From positions 21,233-85,232 of the forward strand of contig NZ_RYFG02000111.1 of NCBI RefSeq assembly GCF_003994235.2: a stretch of DNA of 64,000 nucleotides, written 5' to 3'. Source of the stretch: Candidatus Methylobacter oryzae. GTDB taxonomy: Bacteria; Pseudomonadota; Gammaproteobacteria; Methylococcales; Methylomonadaceae. Position numbers and translations under genes: made by a program. The notes below the pieces were generated by a model that worked only from the letters and a program-made list of their open reading frames with translations, had not been told where the DNA came from and ran no database searches. Below, piece after piece: positions 9,169 to 17,167 of this stretch (position 1 is its first letter; each line of letters starts with the position of its first letter).

Positions 9169-9463
9169 GTGGGCTTTGTTGCTGTTTCGTTGTTGCCGTT
9201 AGCGCGCCTGAAGATCATCGCTTATATCAAGAGCGAATTGTTGATCGTGTTGGGTTATTCGTCGTAGGAATCGGTATTGCTGGGCATCATGGTCAAGCTG
9301 TAAGAGTTGAGCTGCATCAAGCCTGCCGCTGATCCTGGGTATAAAACGTTTCATGTTCGAAGCCCGCATTGACTAATTTAATCGGCAACGGCGCCTCTAC
9401 GGTGGTCGTGGCCAAATGGGAAAACAAGTTGGATATGCAAGAGCTCGATGCGGAGTTGAATTG
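9169..9463 (+). pseudogene. Decayed C4-dicarboxylate symporter (dctA-like) remnant
   Basis: Three fragments of the C-terminal half of a DctA-type sodium/proton:dicarboxylate symporter can be read in different frames. The first, 9169-9267, ends KIIAYIKSELLIVLGYSS then a stop, matching the conserved YI.(D/E)ELLIVLGTSS segment. The second, about 9332-9369, reads [14 protein letters not shown], matching the LGIDRFMSEAR segment. The third, 9370-9463, reads [21 protein letters not shown] and ends at TGA, matching the family C-terminus. Between the first two, most of a transmembrane region is missing or scrambled, and a frameshift separates the last two. The upstream half of the gene is absent. The final TGA sits next to the start of the following gene. 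Confidence 0.8.
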
Positions 9464-10303
9464 ATGAAAATCAGGATATTATGGATTTTGCTGTTAAGCC
9501 TGTCCGGCTGGGCTCATGCCGAGATTTACCAATGGCAGGACGCGGACGGCCGCAAGCATTTTTCCGACCGGCCTGTTGCCGATGCAAAAGTCATCGACGA
9601 GAAAATACTCGACATCAAGCCGGCGGGCCATGAGTTTTTCCGGGTCAAGACGGTTTACGACGGCGATACCGTGGTGCTGGAGGATGGCCGCAGAATTCGG
9701 CTGCTGGGCATCAACACGCCCGAGATCCGGCACAGGGACAAACCGGCCGATGCCGGCGGCTACGAAGCCAAACGCTGGCTGGTAGACAAGCTGCAAGATA
9801 CCAAAGTCCGGTTGGAGGCCGGTGCCGAAAAAACCGACGATTACGGCAGGATGTTGGCGCACCTGTTCACCGAAAACAAAGAGCATATTAACTTGCAACT
9901 GGTGGCCGCGGGATTGGCGTCGGTCAGTATTTTTCCTCCGAACCTGCTGTACGAGTCCGAACTGGTGCAGGCGCAGGAGAAGGCTGAGCGGGCAAAGCTC
10001 GGCATTTGGGGGCGGCCGGAATATGCGACTATGCCGGCCGCCGGCCTGACCGAAGCTGGGCATCCGGGCTGGACCCGGCTGGTCGGCAAGGTGGTCGATA
10101 TTCGCAACACCGGCAAGTCGGTGTACCTGAAATTCTCCGATATGTTCGACGCGCGTATCCAGAGCCAGTGGCTGGATTTGTTTCCGGACGTCAACGATTA
10201 TCTGGGGAAAAACGTGGAAGTACGCGGCTGGTTGAACAAAAACAAAGGGCATTGGACGATGCTGATCCGGCATCCTAGCTCGATCAAACGTTTGAGCGAG
10301 TGA
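9464..10303 (+). CDS. Secreted thermonuclease-like protein (DUF4124 + SNase domain)
   Basis: A 279-residue exported protein. Residues 1-18 form a signal peptide (MKIRILWILLLSLSGWAHA). Residues 19-45 (IYQWQDADGRKHFSDRP) are a DUF4124 domain. Residues 60-185 are a staphylococcal-nuclease-like fold with DGDTV, RLLGINTPE and DDYGR, carrying the metal and catalytic Asp, Arg and Glu residues, so nuclease activity is plausible. A C-terminal OB-like segment (about 205-275) follows. I chose the ATG at 9464 because CGGAG lies 8 bp upstream and the signal peptide begins there; an upstream in-frame start would fall in the dctA remnant. Confidence 0.85.
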   Translation: MKIRILWILLLSLSGWAHAEIYQWQDADGRKHFSDRPVADAKVIDEKILDIKPAGHEFFRVKTVYDGDTVVLEDGRRIRLLGINTPEIRHRDKPADAGGYEAKRWLVDKLQDTKVRLEAGAEKTDDYGRMLAHLFTENKEHINLQLVAAGLASVSIFPPNLLYESELVQAQEKAERAKLGIWGRPEYATMPAAGLTEAGHPGWTRLVGKVVDIRNTGKSVYLKFSDMFDARIQSQWLDLFPDVNDYLGKNVEVRGWLNKNKGHWTMLIRHPSSIKRLSE

Positions 10304-10360
10304 GAAGTTTTTAATTCTCCATCGCGGAGCTTAGACAACTAGGGGGGCTAGGCAGGATGC

Positions 10361-10424
10361 CGATGAGCATAATGAAGCGCATCAATCGCCAACGATGCGC
10401 TTCGTATCTTAGAATATCTTACGA
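10361..10424. repeat. Family E palindromic repeat (copy 1)
   Basis: The core is GAAGCGCATCAATCG followed by GATGCGCTTCGT, an inverted repeat, with ATCTTACGAT after it. A second copy with the same layout lies at 14563-14630. It sits between convergent genes, so it may act as a terminator or REP-type element. Confidence 0.65.
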
Positions 10425-10492
10425 TCCTTCGGTGCCCCTTAAAACTGTTAAACCATTTAACCGACAGTTAGGCGGCGAGACGGTATTCACCG

Positions 10493-11641
10493 TCACATCG
10501 GCTGATCGCAATCACGCCACATAACCGCATTACCCAGCTCCGAAAACAAAACCGGCAACGCGGTTTTGGCTTTAGGATGAACATCATGGAACAACAGCAC
10601 GCCATGCCGTTTTATCAGCATTAAAGTAATCATGCGGTCGATAATCTCATCGCCTGTGACTTGCTTGTTCCAATCTTGCGAATCCAGGTTCCACAAGGCG
10701 ACCTGTAAACCTTGCTGCTGAAAAAACGGACCGCTATCGGCTTTTCGCTGTCCATAAGGCGGGCGGAAAAAGGGCAGGTAACTACCGGTATTTTCGCTGC
10801 CGCGCTTCGGTAACACGCTTGCCAGCAGGCTTTGCGTCCGTGTAATCGAATCTTGCCAATCGGCCCATTTCGCATGGGACTGATGCTCCCATCCGTGTGA
10901 AGCGACGCATTGGCCTTTATACAGTTCGGCCAGTGTCTTCGCATCGGTAGCGGTCAAACGTTTTTGCAGATTTTCTCCCAATATAAAAAACACCGCGCTT
11001 TTGCGATTAGCCGCCAGCATCTGCAATACCTCATCGCTGTCTCCGTGCGCCTTGGTTGGGCCATCGTCAAAAGTCAGCAAGAATTGCCGGTCGGCAAAGT
11101 CATCGCCGTTCCATTCCCGATCATTAAAATTGTCGATTTCACTGCTCACGGTCGGAAACAAAGCCGCCAAGCGCAACTGTTCGGCAATATAAGCTCGGCT
11201 GAATTGCTGCAAATTGTCGTGCCATTGGATCATCGTTGCAGGGATGCTTGCGCCGAAATTTCCGGCATGTTTAAGCAAATCGGCGGTTGACGCCGGATGA
11301 CCAACGCAGGTCCAATCGCCGGCCCCGCAATTTTTCGCGGCCGACTGGTAATTGCGTAAAGACAAGGCCAGCTCTTTGTTCAGCCATTTGTTGGCTGAGG
11401 TGCGGTTGACGGTTTTGATTTTAAAAGCCGCTTTCATGTCCGCATCCGACAGCTTTTGCATAGCCTGCAAACTTTGCGCGTAGACAAGTATCGCCGCGCG
11501 CGAAGCCTTATCGAAGCCGGCGGTTGTATTGACAGGTTCCTGCCAAAGCTGTCTATTTACCTTGGCGATGGTTGCGGGACCGGCGGCATGGCCGGCAAAC
11601 GATAATAGCCAGCCAATAGCCAACAGGCAGATAGTCCGCAT
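10493..11641 (-). CDS. Secreted polysaccharide deacetylase (NodB homology)
   Basis: Predicted extracytoplasmic carbohydrate esterase 4 enzyme that removes acetyl groups from N-acetyl sugars; the substrate is unknown. The 382 residues begin with a signal peptide ending around AGHAAG. An unassigned helical region (about 20-180) precedes the NodB domain, whose motifs are visible in order: LTFDDGP, SHGWEHQSH, FFRPPYG, LWNLDSQDW and HGVLLFHDVH. The metal-binding Asp and His residues are present. Its ATG overlaps the stop of the upstream YfaP/TPR gene by one base (TAATG), which indicates translational coupling. A joint role at the cell envelope is inferred. Confidence 0.88.
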   Translation of the reverse strand: MRTICLLAIGWLLSFAGHAAGPATIAKVNRQLWQEPVNTTAGFDKASRAAILVYAQSLQAMQKLSDADMKAAFKIKTVNRTSANKWLNKELALSLRNYQSAAKNCGAGDWTCVGHPASTADLLKHAGNFGASIPATMIQWHDNLQQFSRAYIAEQLRLAALFPTVSSEIDNFNDREWNGDDFADRQFLLTFDDGPTKAHGDSDEVLQMLAANRKSAVFFILGENLQKRLTATDAKTLAELYKGQCVASHGWEHQSHAKWADWQDSITRTQSLLASVLPKRGSENTGSYLPFFRPPYGQRKADSGPFFQQQGLQVALWNLDSQDWNKQVTGDEIIDRMITLMLIKRHGVLLFHDVHPKAKTALPVLFSELGNAVMWRDCDQPM

Positions 11642-12828
11642 TATTTGGCTCCCTGTTTTTTCACGCGCGCGATTGCTTTGTCGTATACGGGATTGCTTTT
11701 TTCGGTTTTGGCATATTGATATTCGCGCAATGCGTCATCCCATTGCTTCGCGTCCTCGTATATCCTGCCGTTGTTGAAGTGGGTGCCGGCGCGCACGGTC
11801 GCCGCGGTCGGGCCAGATGCCAGCGCAATCGCTTTACGGTTGGCCCATAATGCTTCGGAAACGTTATTCGCTTTTTGGAATGCCAAGCCTAAGTTGCTGT
11901 AGGCTTGACCATAGCTGCCGTCCAGTTCGATAGCCGCTTTATAGTTGCGAATGGCTTCGTCGTAGTTTTTCGCGTGATAGGCTTGTTCGCCTTTCGTATT
12001 CAAGTCTTTAGCCTTTGCTTTGGCGTCGGCGCTGTAATCGACCGTTGCTACGCTGGTGTTATTGGCTACGCCCTGGAACTCTTCGGTTTGCAGGCGTTTT
12101 TCGCTGGTTACGCCTTTAATGGTATTAAAATCTTGAATATCTCCGGCTTCCGTCACTGCAAAAACCACCCATAAATTGCCCGCTTGGTTTTGCGGCACAT
12201 AGTAGGTCTTAATTAAGGTTTGACCGACGTAAACAAAAACCTTGGCCTGACTGGCCGATAAGACATTGGAGTTTGGGTTGCTTCGGTCGGAATAATTATG
12301 CACCGCGTAGATATAACGTTCGCCGTCGTGTTTGCGTTCAATCGTGATGGTTTCAGGACCGAAGCTGCTTGTGTCGTCGACGTCCAGCATTGCATCCGTG
12401 CCTTTCATGTGTTCGAAGTAAACATGATTGTTCGGATACACCACGTGCGAATCCAGGTCGTTGGGATTTTCTCCCCAGTTCAGCACGACGCGCATGCCGT
12501 CAAGATTTCTCATCACAGGGCTGATTGCATAGGTCATGCCCGCGCATGGGCATTTTACGACCAGGTCGGAAAAATTCTCTTTTTTAACAATTAACAACGC
12601 TCCGCTATCGTCGCCGATATTGCTGTTGATAACGGCTTGGCCTTGGGCGTTCGTATGCGCGGTAACGGATTGCTCGCCGTTTTTTTGCAAAATCACCGTA
12701 GCGTTGTCGATTTTTTGATCCTTGATAGTCGCGCTAAGAATCTGCACATTAACCGCCGAATCGGCTTGTACGGTCATAGCGTAAGACAACAAAGCCGATG
12801 TGGTTAGCGTGAATAAATGTTTTTTCAT
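11641..12828 (-). CDS. Secreted YfaP-like protein with C-terminal TPRs
   Basis: A 395-residue exported protein. After a signal peptide (MKKHLFTLTTSALLSYAMTVQA) comes an Ig-like segment (about 20-110, with VNVQIL, and QGQAVINSNIGD). Next is a YfaP/DUF2135-like domain (about 125-245: VVLNWGENPNDLDSHVV, then YAVHNYSDRS, and KVFVYVGQ). Two or three tetratricopeptide repeats complete it (about 275-385: NYDEAIRNYKAAIELD, AYSNLGLAF). I chose the ATG at 12828, which has GGAGTC upstream and starts the signal peptide; a longer 34-residue extension is possible but looks non-coding. It is coupled to the deacetylase. Probably a periplasmic or surface scaffold; molecular role unknown. Confidence 0.8.
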   Translation of the reverse strand: MKKHLFTLTTSALLSYAMTVQADSAVNVQILSATIKDQKIDNATVILQKNGEQSVTAHTNAQGQAVINSNIGDDSGALLIVKKENFSDLVVKCPCAGMTYAISPVMRNLDGMRVVLNWGENPNDLDSHVVYPNNHVYFEHMKGTDAMLDVDDTSSFGPETITIERKHDGERYIYAVHNYSDRSNPNSNVLSASQAKVFVYVGQTLIKTYYVPQNQAGNLWVVFAVTEAGDIQDFNTIKGVTSEKRLQTEEFQGVANNTSVATVDYSADAKAKAKDLNTKGEQAYHAKNYDEAIRNYKAAIELDGSYGQAYSNLGLAFQKANNVSEALWANRKAIALASGPTAATVRAGTHFNNGRIYEDAKQWDDALREYQYAKTEKSNPVYDKAIARVKKQGAK

Positions 12829-13101
12829 TACCTGGACTCCTGAATTGACTAATGTGCAGTGATTAAATAAACCGGCAATGGCGCGAAAATTTTGAACGCT
12901 TGAGTTTTTGACCGGTAGGGCGTTCAACACGGCTTAAAACCGGTTTAATTCTGTGTGGATGATAACGTGTAGGACGTGAACGGTCTAGTATGCCGGGTGT
13001 GCTGGGCGTAGCAAATTCGGAATAAAGGGATGTGGAATTGATGACGGAATTTGTCGATTAGAAGGCCCCCAGGGCTATTGCCCCCGATTGAGCATTACGT
13101 T

Positions 13102-13548
13102 TTATGTGTTTGTGTTTGATTTTGCTATTTTAATAAGCCCGCCTACTGTTTTTTTAAAGTGTTCGCTTGCAAAAATTGACCTCAAAGTTTCTTTAAAGTC
13201 ATTTTCATCATTACATAATTGGGTATAGCAATTATCGAAATCCGCTTCTAGTCCTAGTTCTTCGCCGATTGTTTCTTCTAAGTTTACTACGACAGGATAG
13301 ATTGTTACGTCATAGCCAAATTCGAAAACTTTGAATGAATATCCTTTTAAGTAATCGCTCGATAAAACAACTTGAAACTGAAAGTTGGTATTTAAATAGG
13401 ATCGTGCCCGTTGACTATAATCTAATCTTATTATGCTAAGTTGGGCTAGCTGAAATGTAGCATTTGAGAATCCGCTAATTGTTTCTAGTAAGAATTTATC
13501 AGGGAAGTTCACGTTCGGCTCATCAAAACCATCTATAAATAAATTCAT
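13102..13548 (-). CDS. Hypothetical protein in AT-rich nuclease island
   Basis: A 148-residue acidic protein with no recognised domain. It has an N-terminal half rich in beta-forming residues and a C-terminal helical part with EDDFKETLRSIFASEHFKK-like charge pattern. Its base composition is clearly more AT-rich than the flanking genes, as is that of its partner. It begins 14 bp after the stop of the EEP-family gene and is likely cotranscribed with it. Function unknown; a partner, regulator or inhibitor of the nuclease-like protein is possible but unsupported beyond position. Confidence 0.65.
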   Translation of the reverse strand: MNLFIDGFDEPNVNFPDKFLLETISGFSNATFQLAQLSIIRLDYSQRARSYLNTNFQFQVVLSSDYLKGYSFKVFEFGYDVTIYPVVVNLEETIGEELGLEADFDNCYTQLCNDENDFKETLRSIFASEHFKKTVGGLIKIAKSNTNT

Positions 13549-13562
13549 AATTTGTCCTATTG

Positions 13563-14363
13563 TTAAAATTCTATTTCACACATTAACGGCAAATGATCAG
13601 ATAACTTGGGCACCTGATTAATATTTAAGTAATTATAATTTTTTGTTTTTTTTACTAATTTTAAAGATTCAAATTTAAATCTATCTATCAATGTAGGCCT
13701 GATAATTACCTGGTCCAAGAAATGCCAAGAAACTACATCTTCACCTGTTCTAATGTATTTGTGAGTTCCAGGTCTTTCTTTATGAGAAGAATAAAGGGTC
13801 CACATAGGATTATAAAATAACCTATTTTCTTCTCCATCGCACACTATTGATTCACGCTGGCTACAGCTAATACCATTTGTGGCAGCCATTCCTGTAAAAG
13901 AAATCATCGGCATTTCAAACGGGTCAACATTAAAGTCCCCAATCACTAGAGTGTCACTTATACCATTTGAATTTTCTTCATCTAATATTTGATTGCGAAG
14001 TAATTCTGATATTCTTCTTAATTGGTTAAGTGTGTGATGCAATTTTGACGGAAAATGAACAAAGCAGACTATTAATTCATTATGTTGACCGCTAATTTTT
14101 ATTAAAGAATAATGTGTATTTTGATTTAGTAACGTAATATTTTCTACTTGTCCCATAATCACTATTTTAATCTTTTCACACCCTGGGTTGGGGTATAAAT
14201 AACATGCAATATTATATTGTTTTATTAGAAGTTTTATTGTTTCTTCTATTATTTCATCAGATGATTCTGCGAAGGCATATATTTGACAATTTGATTCACT
14301 AATCAATTCAGCAATTTCATTTATTAATGACTTCTTTTGTATATTCCAAAAAAGAAACTTCAT
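13563..14363 (-). CDS. Endonuclease/exonuclease/phosphatase (EEP) family protein
   Basis: A 266-residue protein of the EEP superfamily (DNase I-like, AP endonuclease, inositol phosphatase and sphingomyelinase relatives). The motifs appear in order: FLFWNIQKK (residues 3-11, metal-binding Asn), FAES (about 32-35, metal-binding Glu), FVHFPS (about 100), VIGDFNVDP (about 140, catalytic GDFN) and LSDHLPLM (about 254, catalytic SDH). There is no signal peptide, so it acts in the cytoplasm. Codon use is AT-rich compared with its surroundings, suggesting acquisition. The substrate cannot be told from sequence. Confidence 0.82.
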   Translation of the reverse strand: MKFLFWNIQKKSLINEIAELISESNCQIYAFAESSDEIIEETIKLLIKQYNIACYLYPNPGCEKIKIVIMGQVENITLLNQNTHYSLIKISGQHNELIVCFVHFPSKLHHTLNQLRRISELLRNQILDEENSNGISDTLVIGDFNVDPFEMPMISFTGMAATNGISCSQRESIVCDGEENRLFYNPMWTLYSSHKERPGTHKYIRTGEDVVSWHFLDQVIIRPTLIDRFKFESLKLVKKTKNYNYLNINQVPKLSDHLPLMCEIEF

Positions 14364-14562
14364 ATCTTAACTTTTAGTATGTAAATTGAATGAATGACAT
14401 AACTGATTAACGAGAAACTCGTCTTTGTTCTTTATGCTATGTAAATTATTAACTTATTTATTAACAGTAATCAGTAAAATTTATGAGAGCTGCTTAATAT
14501 ATTATTATCTAGGTCTATCTATATTACTAGCTGATGATTTCAGTGGGAAAATTATTAGTGTA

Positions 14563-14630
14563 TAGGATGCGCCGAGGCACGAAGCGCATCAATCGAAAAG
14601 ATGCGCTTCACCTTGTTCAGCATATCCTAT
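14563..14630. repeat. Family E palindromic repeat (copy 2)
   Basis: It contains GAAGCGCATCAATCG and GATGCGCTTC as an inverted pair, flanked by ATAGGATGCGCC and CATATCCTATGAT, which also pair. It closely resembles 10361-10424. It marks one side of the AT-rich island. Confidence 0.65.
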
Positions 14631-14642
14631 GATAGCTCTAAC

Positions 14643-15836
14643 TCAACCCCTCCGCTCCAAAATCTCCCTAATCTCCTGATCCGTCAACACAATCGGATTA
14701 GTCAACATACTGCTGCCGCGACTATTAGCCACAATCATCTGAAAATCATCCGCGCTAATGCCGTAACCATTCAATCTTGGCAATTGCAGCCGTTCGCTCC
14801 ATTCGGCCAGCAGCGCGATTAACGACGAACGGGCCGTGGCATCGTCAAGTTCATCCCGGCCCATCAGCAATCTCCCGACTTGCGCGTATTTAGCCAATGC
14901 CGGATTTTGCGGCTCGCGTTGCTGCATTGCGTTGATATTGACCTCGGTCGCAACGGATACCAGCGTTCCGCAAACGACGCCGTGCGGAATCGGGAAAAAC
15001 GCACCCAGCGGCGAGGCCAGGCCGTGTACCGAACCCAGGCCGACCTGGGCCAGCGTGATACCGGACAATAGCGCCGCATAAGCCATCGCCGCGCGGCCGT
15101 GGCTGGCTTCGGGTTCCTTGCCTTCCCAGGCGGCGAAAAAGCCTTCCTTGACTGCGGTCATGCCGCTCCAGGCCAGCGCGTCGATGAACGGGTTGGCTTT
15201 TAGCGACACGTAGGATTCCAGCAATTGCGTGAACGCATCCATGCCGTCCGCCGCGACCAGTTCGCGCGGGCAGGTTGCCAATAAATCCGGGTCGATGATC
15301 GCGTATTCGGGAATCAGGCATTCGTCGCGGAACGATTTTTTGAAGCCGTCCGGGCCTTGCACGCTCAGTACCGCGTTTTTGGTCGCTTCGCTGCCGGTTC
15401 CGGCGGTGGTCGGCACGGCGATGAACGGCGTGCTGGGACCGCGATACGGGACGTTGTTGCCGACGCCTTCAAGATGATCCATGACCGAATTGCCGTGCGG
15501 CAACAGTCCGGCTATCGCTTTCGCGGCATCGAGCACGCTGCCGCCGCCGATTGCGATGACGACGTCGATGTTGTCTTTGCGAAACCGGCTGACGGCTTCG
15601 TCGACCAGCGTCGGCGACGGTTCGCCGGAAACGGTGAAATGCAGCCAGTTGATGCCTTTGCTTTCCAGCGCTTCGATGAACGATTGCCAGCGCGGCGTCG
15701 TGCAGAACGATTGCTTGCCGGTGACCAGCAGGGCAGTGCGGCCGTAGCTTGCGGCCAGCGCCGGGACTTCGTTGAGGCGTCCGCTGCCGTAGCTGATGCG
15801 CGGTAAACGTGAGATCGAGAATGATGAAAATTGCAT
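14643..15836 (-). CDS. Iron-containing alcohol dehydrogenase
   Basis: A group III metal-dependent alcohol dehydrogenase of 397 residues, NAD(P)-linked. The cofactor loop is AIGGGSVLDAAKA (about 95-107). The metal-binding region contains DAFTQLLESYVS (about 195) and VHGLASPLGAFFPIPHG (about 265-281), with the two expected His ligands. The start is taken at 15836 (MQFSSFSISRLPRISYGSG), the normal N-terminus of the family; the in-frame upstream extension overlaps the neighbouring gene. The substrate is unknown. It lies 5 bp after the LsrG-like gene and is probably cotranscribed. Confidence 0.9.
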   Translation of the reverse strand: MQFSSFSISRLPRISYGSGRLNEVPALAASYGRTALLVTGKQSFCTTPRWQSFIEALESKGINWLHFTVSGEPSPTLVDEAVSRFRKDNIDVVIAIGGGSVLDAAKAIAGLLPHGNSVMDHLEGVGNNVPYRGPSTPFIAVPTTAGTGSEATKNAVLSVQGPDGFKKSFRDECLIPEYAIIDPDLLATCPRELVAADGMDAFTQLLESYVSLKANPFIDALAWSGMTAVKEGFFAAWEGKEPEASHGRAAMAYAALLSGITLAQVGLGSVHGLASPLGAFFPIPHGVVCGTLVSVATEVNINAMQQREPQNPALAKYAQVGRLLMGRDELDDATARSSLIALLAEWSERLQLPRLNGYGISADDFQMIVANSRGSSMLTNPIVLTDQEIREILERRG

Positions 15837-15841
15837 AGCGA

Positions 15842-16138
15842 TTATCCTTGCGGGAACAGGCCGTTGTAACGGACGCCTTGGCGCGGCTCGGCCATCCACG
15901 GGGCGACGGTGTCGCGCCAGGTCAGGTAATGGGCGGTTTCCTTATGGACCGCGGCGGCTTCGGCGGAAACATAGGCTTCATATAAGATGAACTGGGCCGG
16001 ATTGTCGGGCGATTGCAGTATGTCGAAGCGGCGGTTGCCGGGTTCCTGGATCGAAGCTTCATGGTTGAGTTGGGTTGCGGCGATGAAATCGTCGATATGG
16101 GCGGGATCTACGTGAACATGGACTAAGGTAACGTGCAT
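15842..16138 (-). CDS. ABM-domain protein similar to LsrG
   Basis: A 98-residue dimeric alpha-beta barrel protein of the antibiotic-biosynthesis-monooxygenase (ABM) fold. The sequence MHVTLVHVHV, NHEASIQEPGNRRFDILQ, then YEAY and HKETAHY follows the pattern of LsrG and related small isomerases and monooxygenases. LsrG acts on phospho-autoinducer-2 products, but no lsr transport or kinase genes are present here, so a function in AI-2 breakdown is not implied. With the adjacent alcohol dehydrogenase it could treat a small carbonyl compound. Family call is sure; substrate is not. Confidence 0.8.
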   Translation of the reverse strand: MHVTLVHVHVDPAHIDDFIAATQLNHEASIQEPGNRRFDILQSPDNPAQFILYEAYVSAEAAAVHKETAHYLTWRDTVAPWMAEPRQGVRYNGLFPQG

Positions 16139-16293
16139 GGCGGTGCCTTTAAAAAGTTGTGGATATGGGCGGGCATTATACTTTACGTCGCGCGGTTTTC
16201 GGTTTGGGATTCGGATGTGTCGGGTTGCGCTTGAAAAACCGTTTCAGACGTTGAAACGCGTTTTTCAATAACGGAACCGATGTTGAATTTCCA

Positions 16294-16578
16294 CTATCCC
16301 AAAGCCCGCAGCACAGCTTGCGGTTCTTTCGCCACGACATGCAGCAACGCCAATGCTGGGCCGTGAGGTTTGCGGTCGCCGCGTTCCCAATGGCGAAGCG
16401 TGCCGATACTGATGCAAAATTTAGCGGCAAAATCGGCTTGCGTCAGCCCCAAGTTATGGCGCAATTGCGCCACGTCAATTTCTTCCGGGCGATGCGTTTT
16501 CGCGGCAATGTCTTTGCCTTCGTTAAGGGCGATTGCCTCGTTTAAACCTTGGGCAATGCTTGTAAATGCGTTAGTCAT
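16294..16578 (-). CDS. HigA/NadS-like antitoxin (HTH)
   Basis: A 94-residue Xre-type helix-turn-helix protein. The DNA-binding region is at about 38-75: LRHNLGLTQADFAAKFCI, then SIGTLRHWERGDR, the usual SxGTLRxWExGxR recognition helix of HigA-2/NadS antitoxins. Its ATG overlaps the stop of the upstream toxin gene by 4 bp (ATGA), the toxin-first order of higBA-type modules. It is expected to neutralise the toxin and autorepress the operon. Confidence 0.85.
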   Translation of the reverse strand: MTNAFTSIAQGLNEAIALNEGKDIAAKTHRPEEIDVAQLRHNLGLTQADFAAKFCISIGTLRHWERGDRKPHGPALALLHVVAKEPQAVLRALG

Positions 16579-16919
16579 GTTTTCCTCTCCAATGCGCTAT
16601 GTACGAGTAGTTTAACCAGCTTGGCAAGTTCGTTACGCTCTGATTTTGTGACGTTTGATTTTTCGTTTTTTCCGAAAACGGTCAGTAAATACAGTGGAAT
16701 GCGCGGATCATGGTAATAGTAAATAATCCGGACGCCTCCGCTTTTTCCTTTCCCTCCGCTCGCCCAACGGAGTTTACGGATGCCGCCGGTACCTTCCATG
16801 ATGTCGCCGTTTAGCGGATAAGCAGCCAAATAATCGATGACGGCCTTGCGTTCTGACTCGGAGAGCAGTTCGTTGGCGCGGCGGATGTATTCGGGCAACT
16901 CTGTAATTGTGGTCAGCAT
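16575..16919 (-). CDS. RelE/HigB-like toxin
   Basis: A 114-residue protein of the RelE/ParE superfamily, of the type paired with NadS/HigA antitoxins. Visible features are EYIRRANELLSESERKAVIDYLA, GDIMEGTGGIRKLRWA, and GVRIIYYYHDPRIPLYLLTVFGK with the terminal KNEKSNVTKSERNELAKL. The KLRWA and RIIYYY strands and the final basic helix are typical of this class, which act as translation-dependent mRNA interferases. I prefer the ATG at 16919 over the one at 16955. The gene is divergent from nifV, whose regulatory region begins about 70 bp away. Confidence 0.82.
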   Translation of the reverse strand: MLTTITELPEYIRRANELLSESERKAVIDYLAAYPLNGDIMEGTGGIRKLRWASGGKGKSGGVRIIYYYHDPRIPLYLLTVFGKNEKSNVTKSERNELAKLVKLLVHSALERKT

Positions 16920-16990
16920 GACTGTCAGTGTAAGCCAATGGCTTATAGCGGACAAGGCCTATTACTTGGCTTTTTATAATCACGCTACTT

Positions 16991-17006
16991 TGTCGGCTTT
17001 ACGACA
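16991..17006 (+). promoter_or_regulatory. NifA upstream activator sequence
   Basis: TGTCGGCTTTACGACA matches TGT-N10-ACA exactly. It lies 84 bp upstream of a sigma-54 promoter, the normal spacing for NifA activation by DNA looping. Confidence 0.85.
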
Positions 17007-17089
17007 ATTTGCTGTTCCAGCGTTGCATTGTCTTGTCGGCATTGCTCCAAACTAGGCCCGCACCCCGCAATTTTCGCCGCATAAGTAAT

Positions 17090-17105
17090 TGGCAAGCATA
17101 TTGCT
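17090..17105 (+). promoter_or_regulatory. Sigma-54 (-24/-12) promoter of the nifV operon
   Basis: TGGCAAGCATATTGCT fits TGGCAC-N5-TTGC(A/T) with GG and GC at the required spacing; one consensus base differs (C to A). Transcription would begin near 17116, about 50 bp before nifV. Confidence 0.85.
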
Positions 17106-17167
17106 TAATCATGACTAAAGGCATTAGGTCCTATTTTTAAACGTTTGCCAATAGTTTGAGATGAGCC

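Noticed and set aside
15842..16138. Autoinducer-2 (lsr) degradation system
   Set aside because: Only an LsrG-like small protein is present; there are no lsr transporter, kinase or thiolase genes beside it.
16176..16430. 84-codon minus-strand frame beside the antitoxin
   Set aside because: It overlaps the antitoxin gene in another frame, lacks an RBS and shows no recognisable domain.
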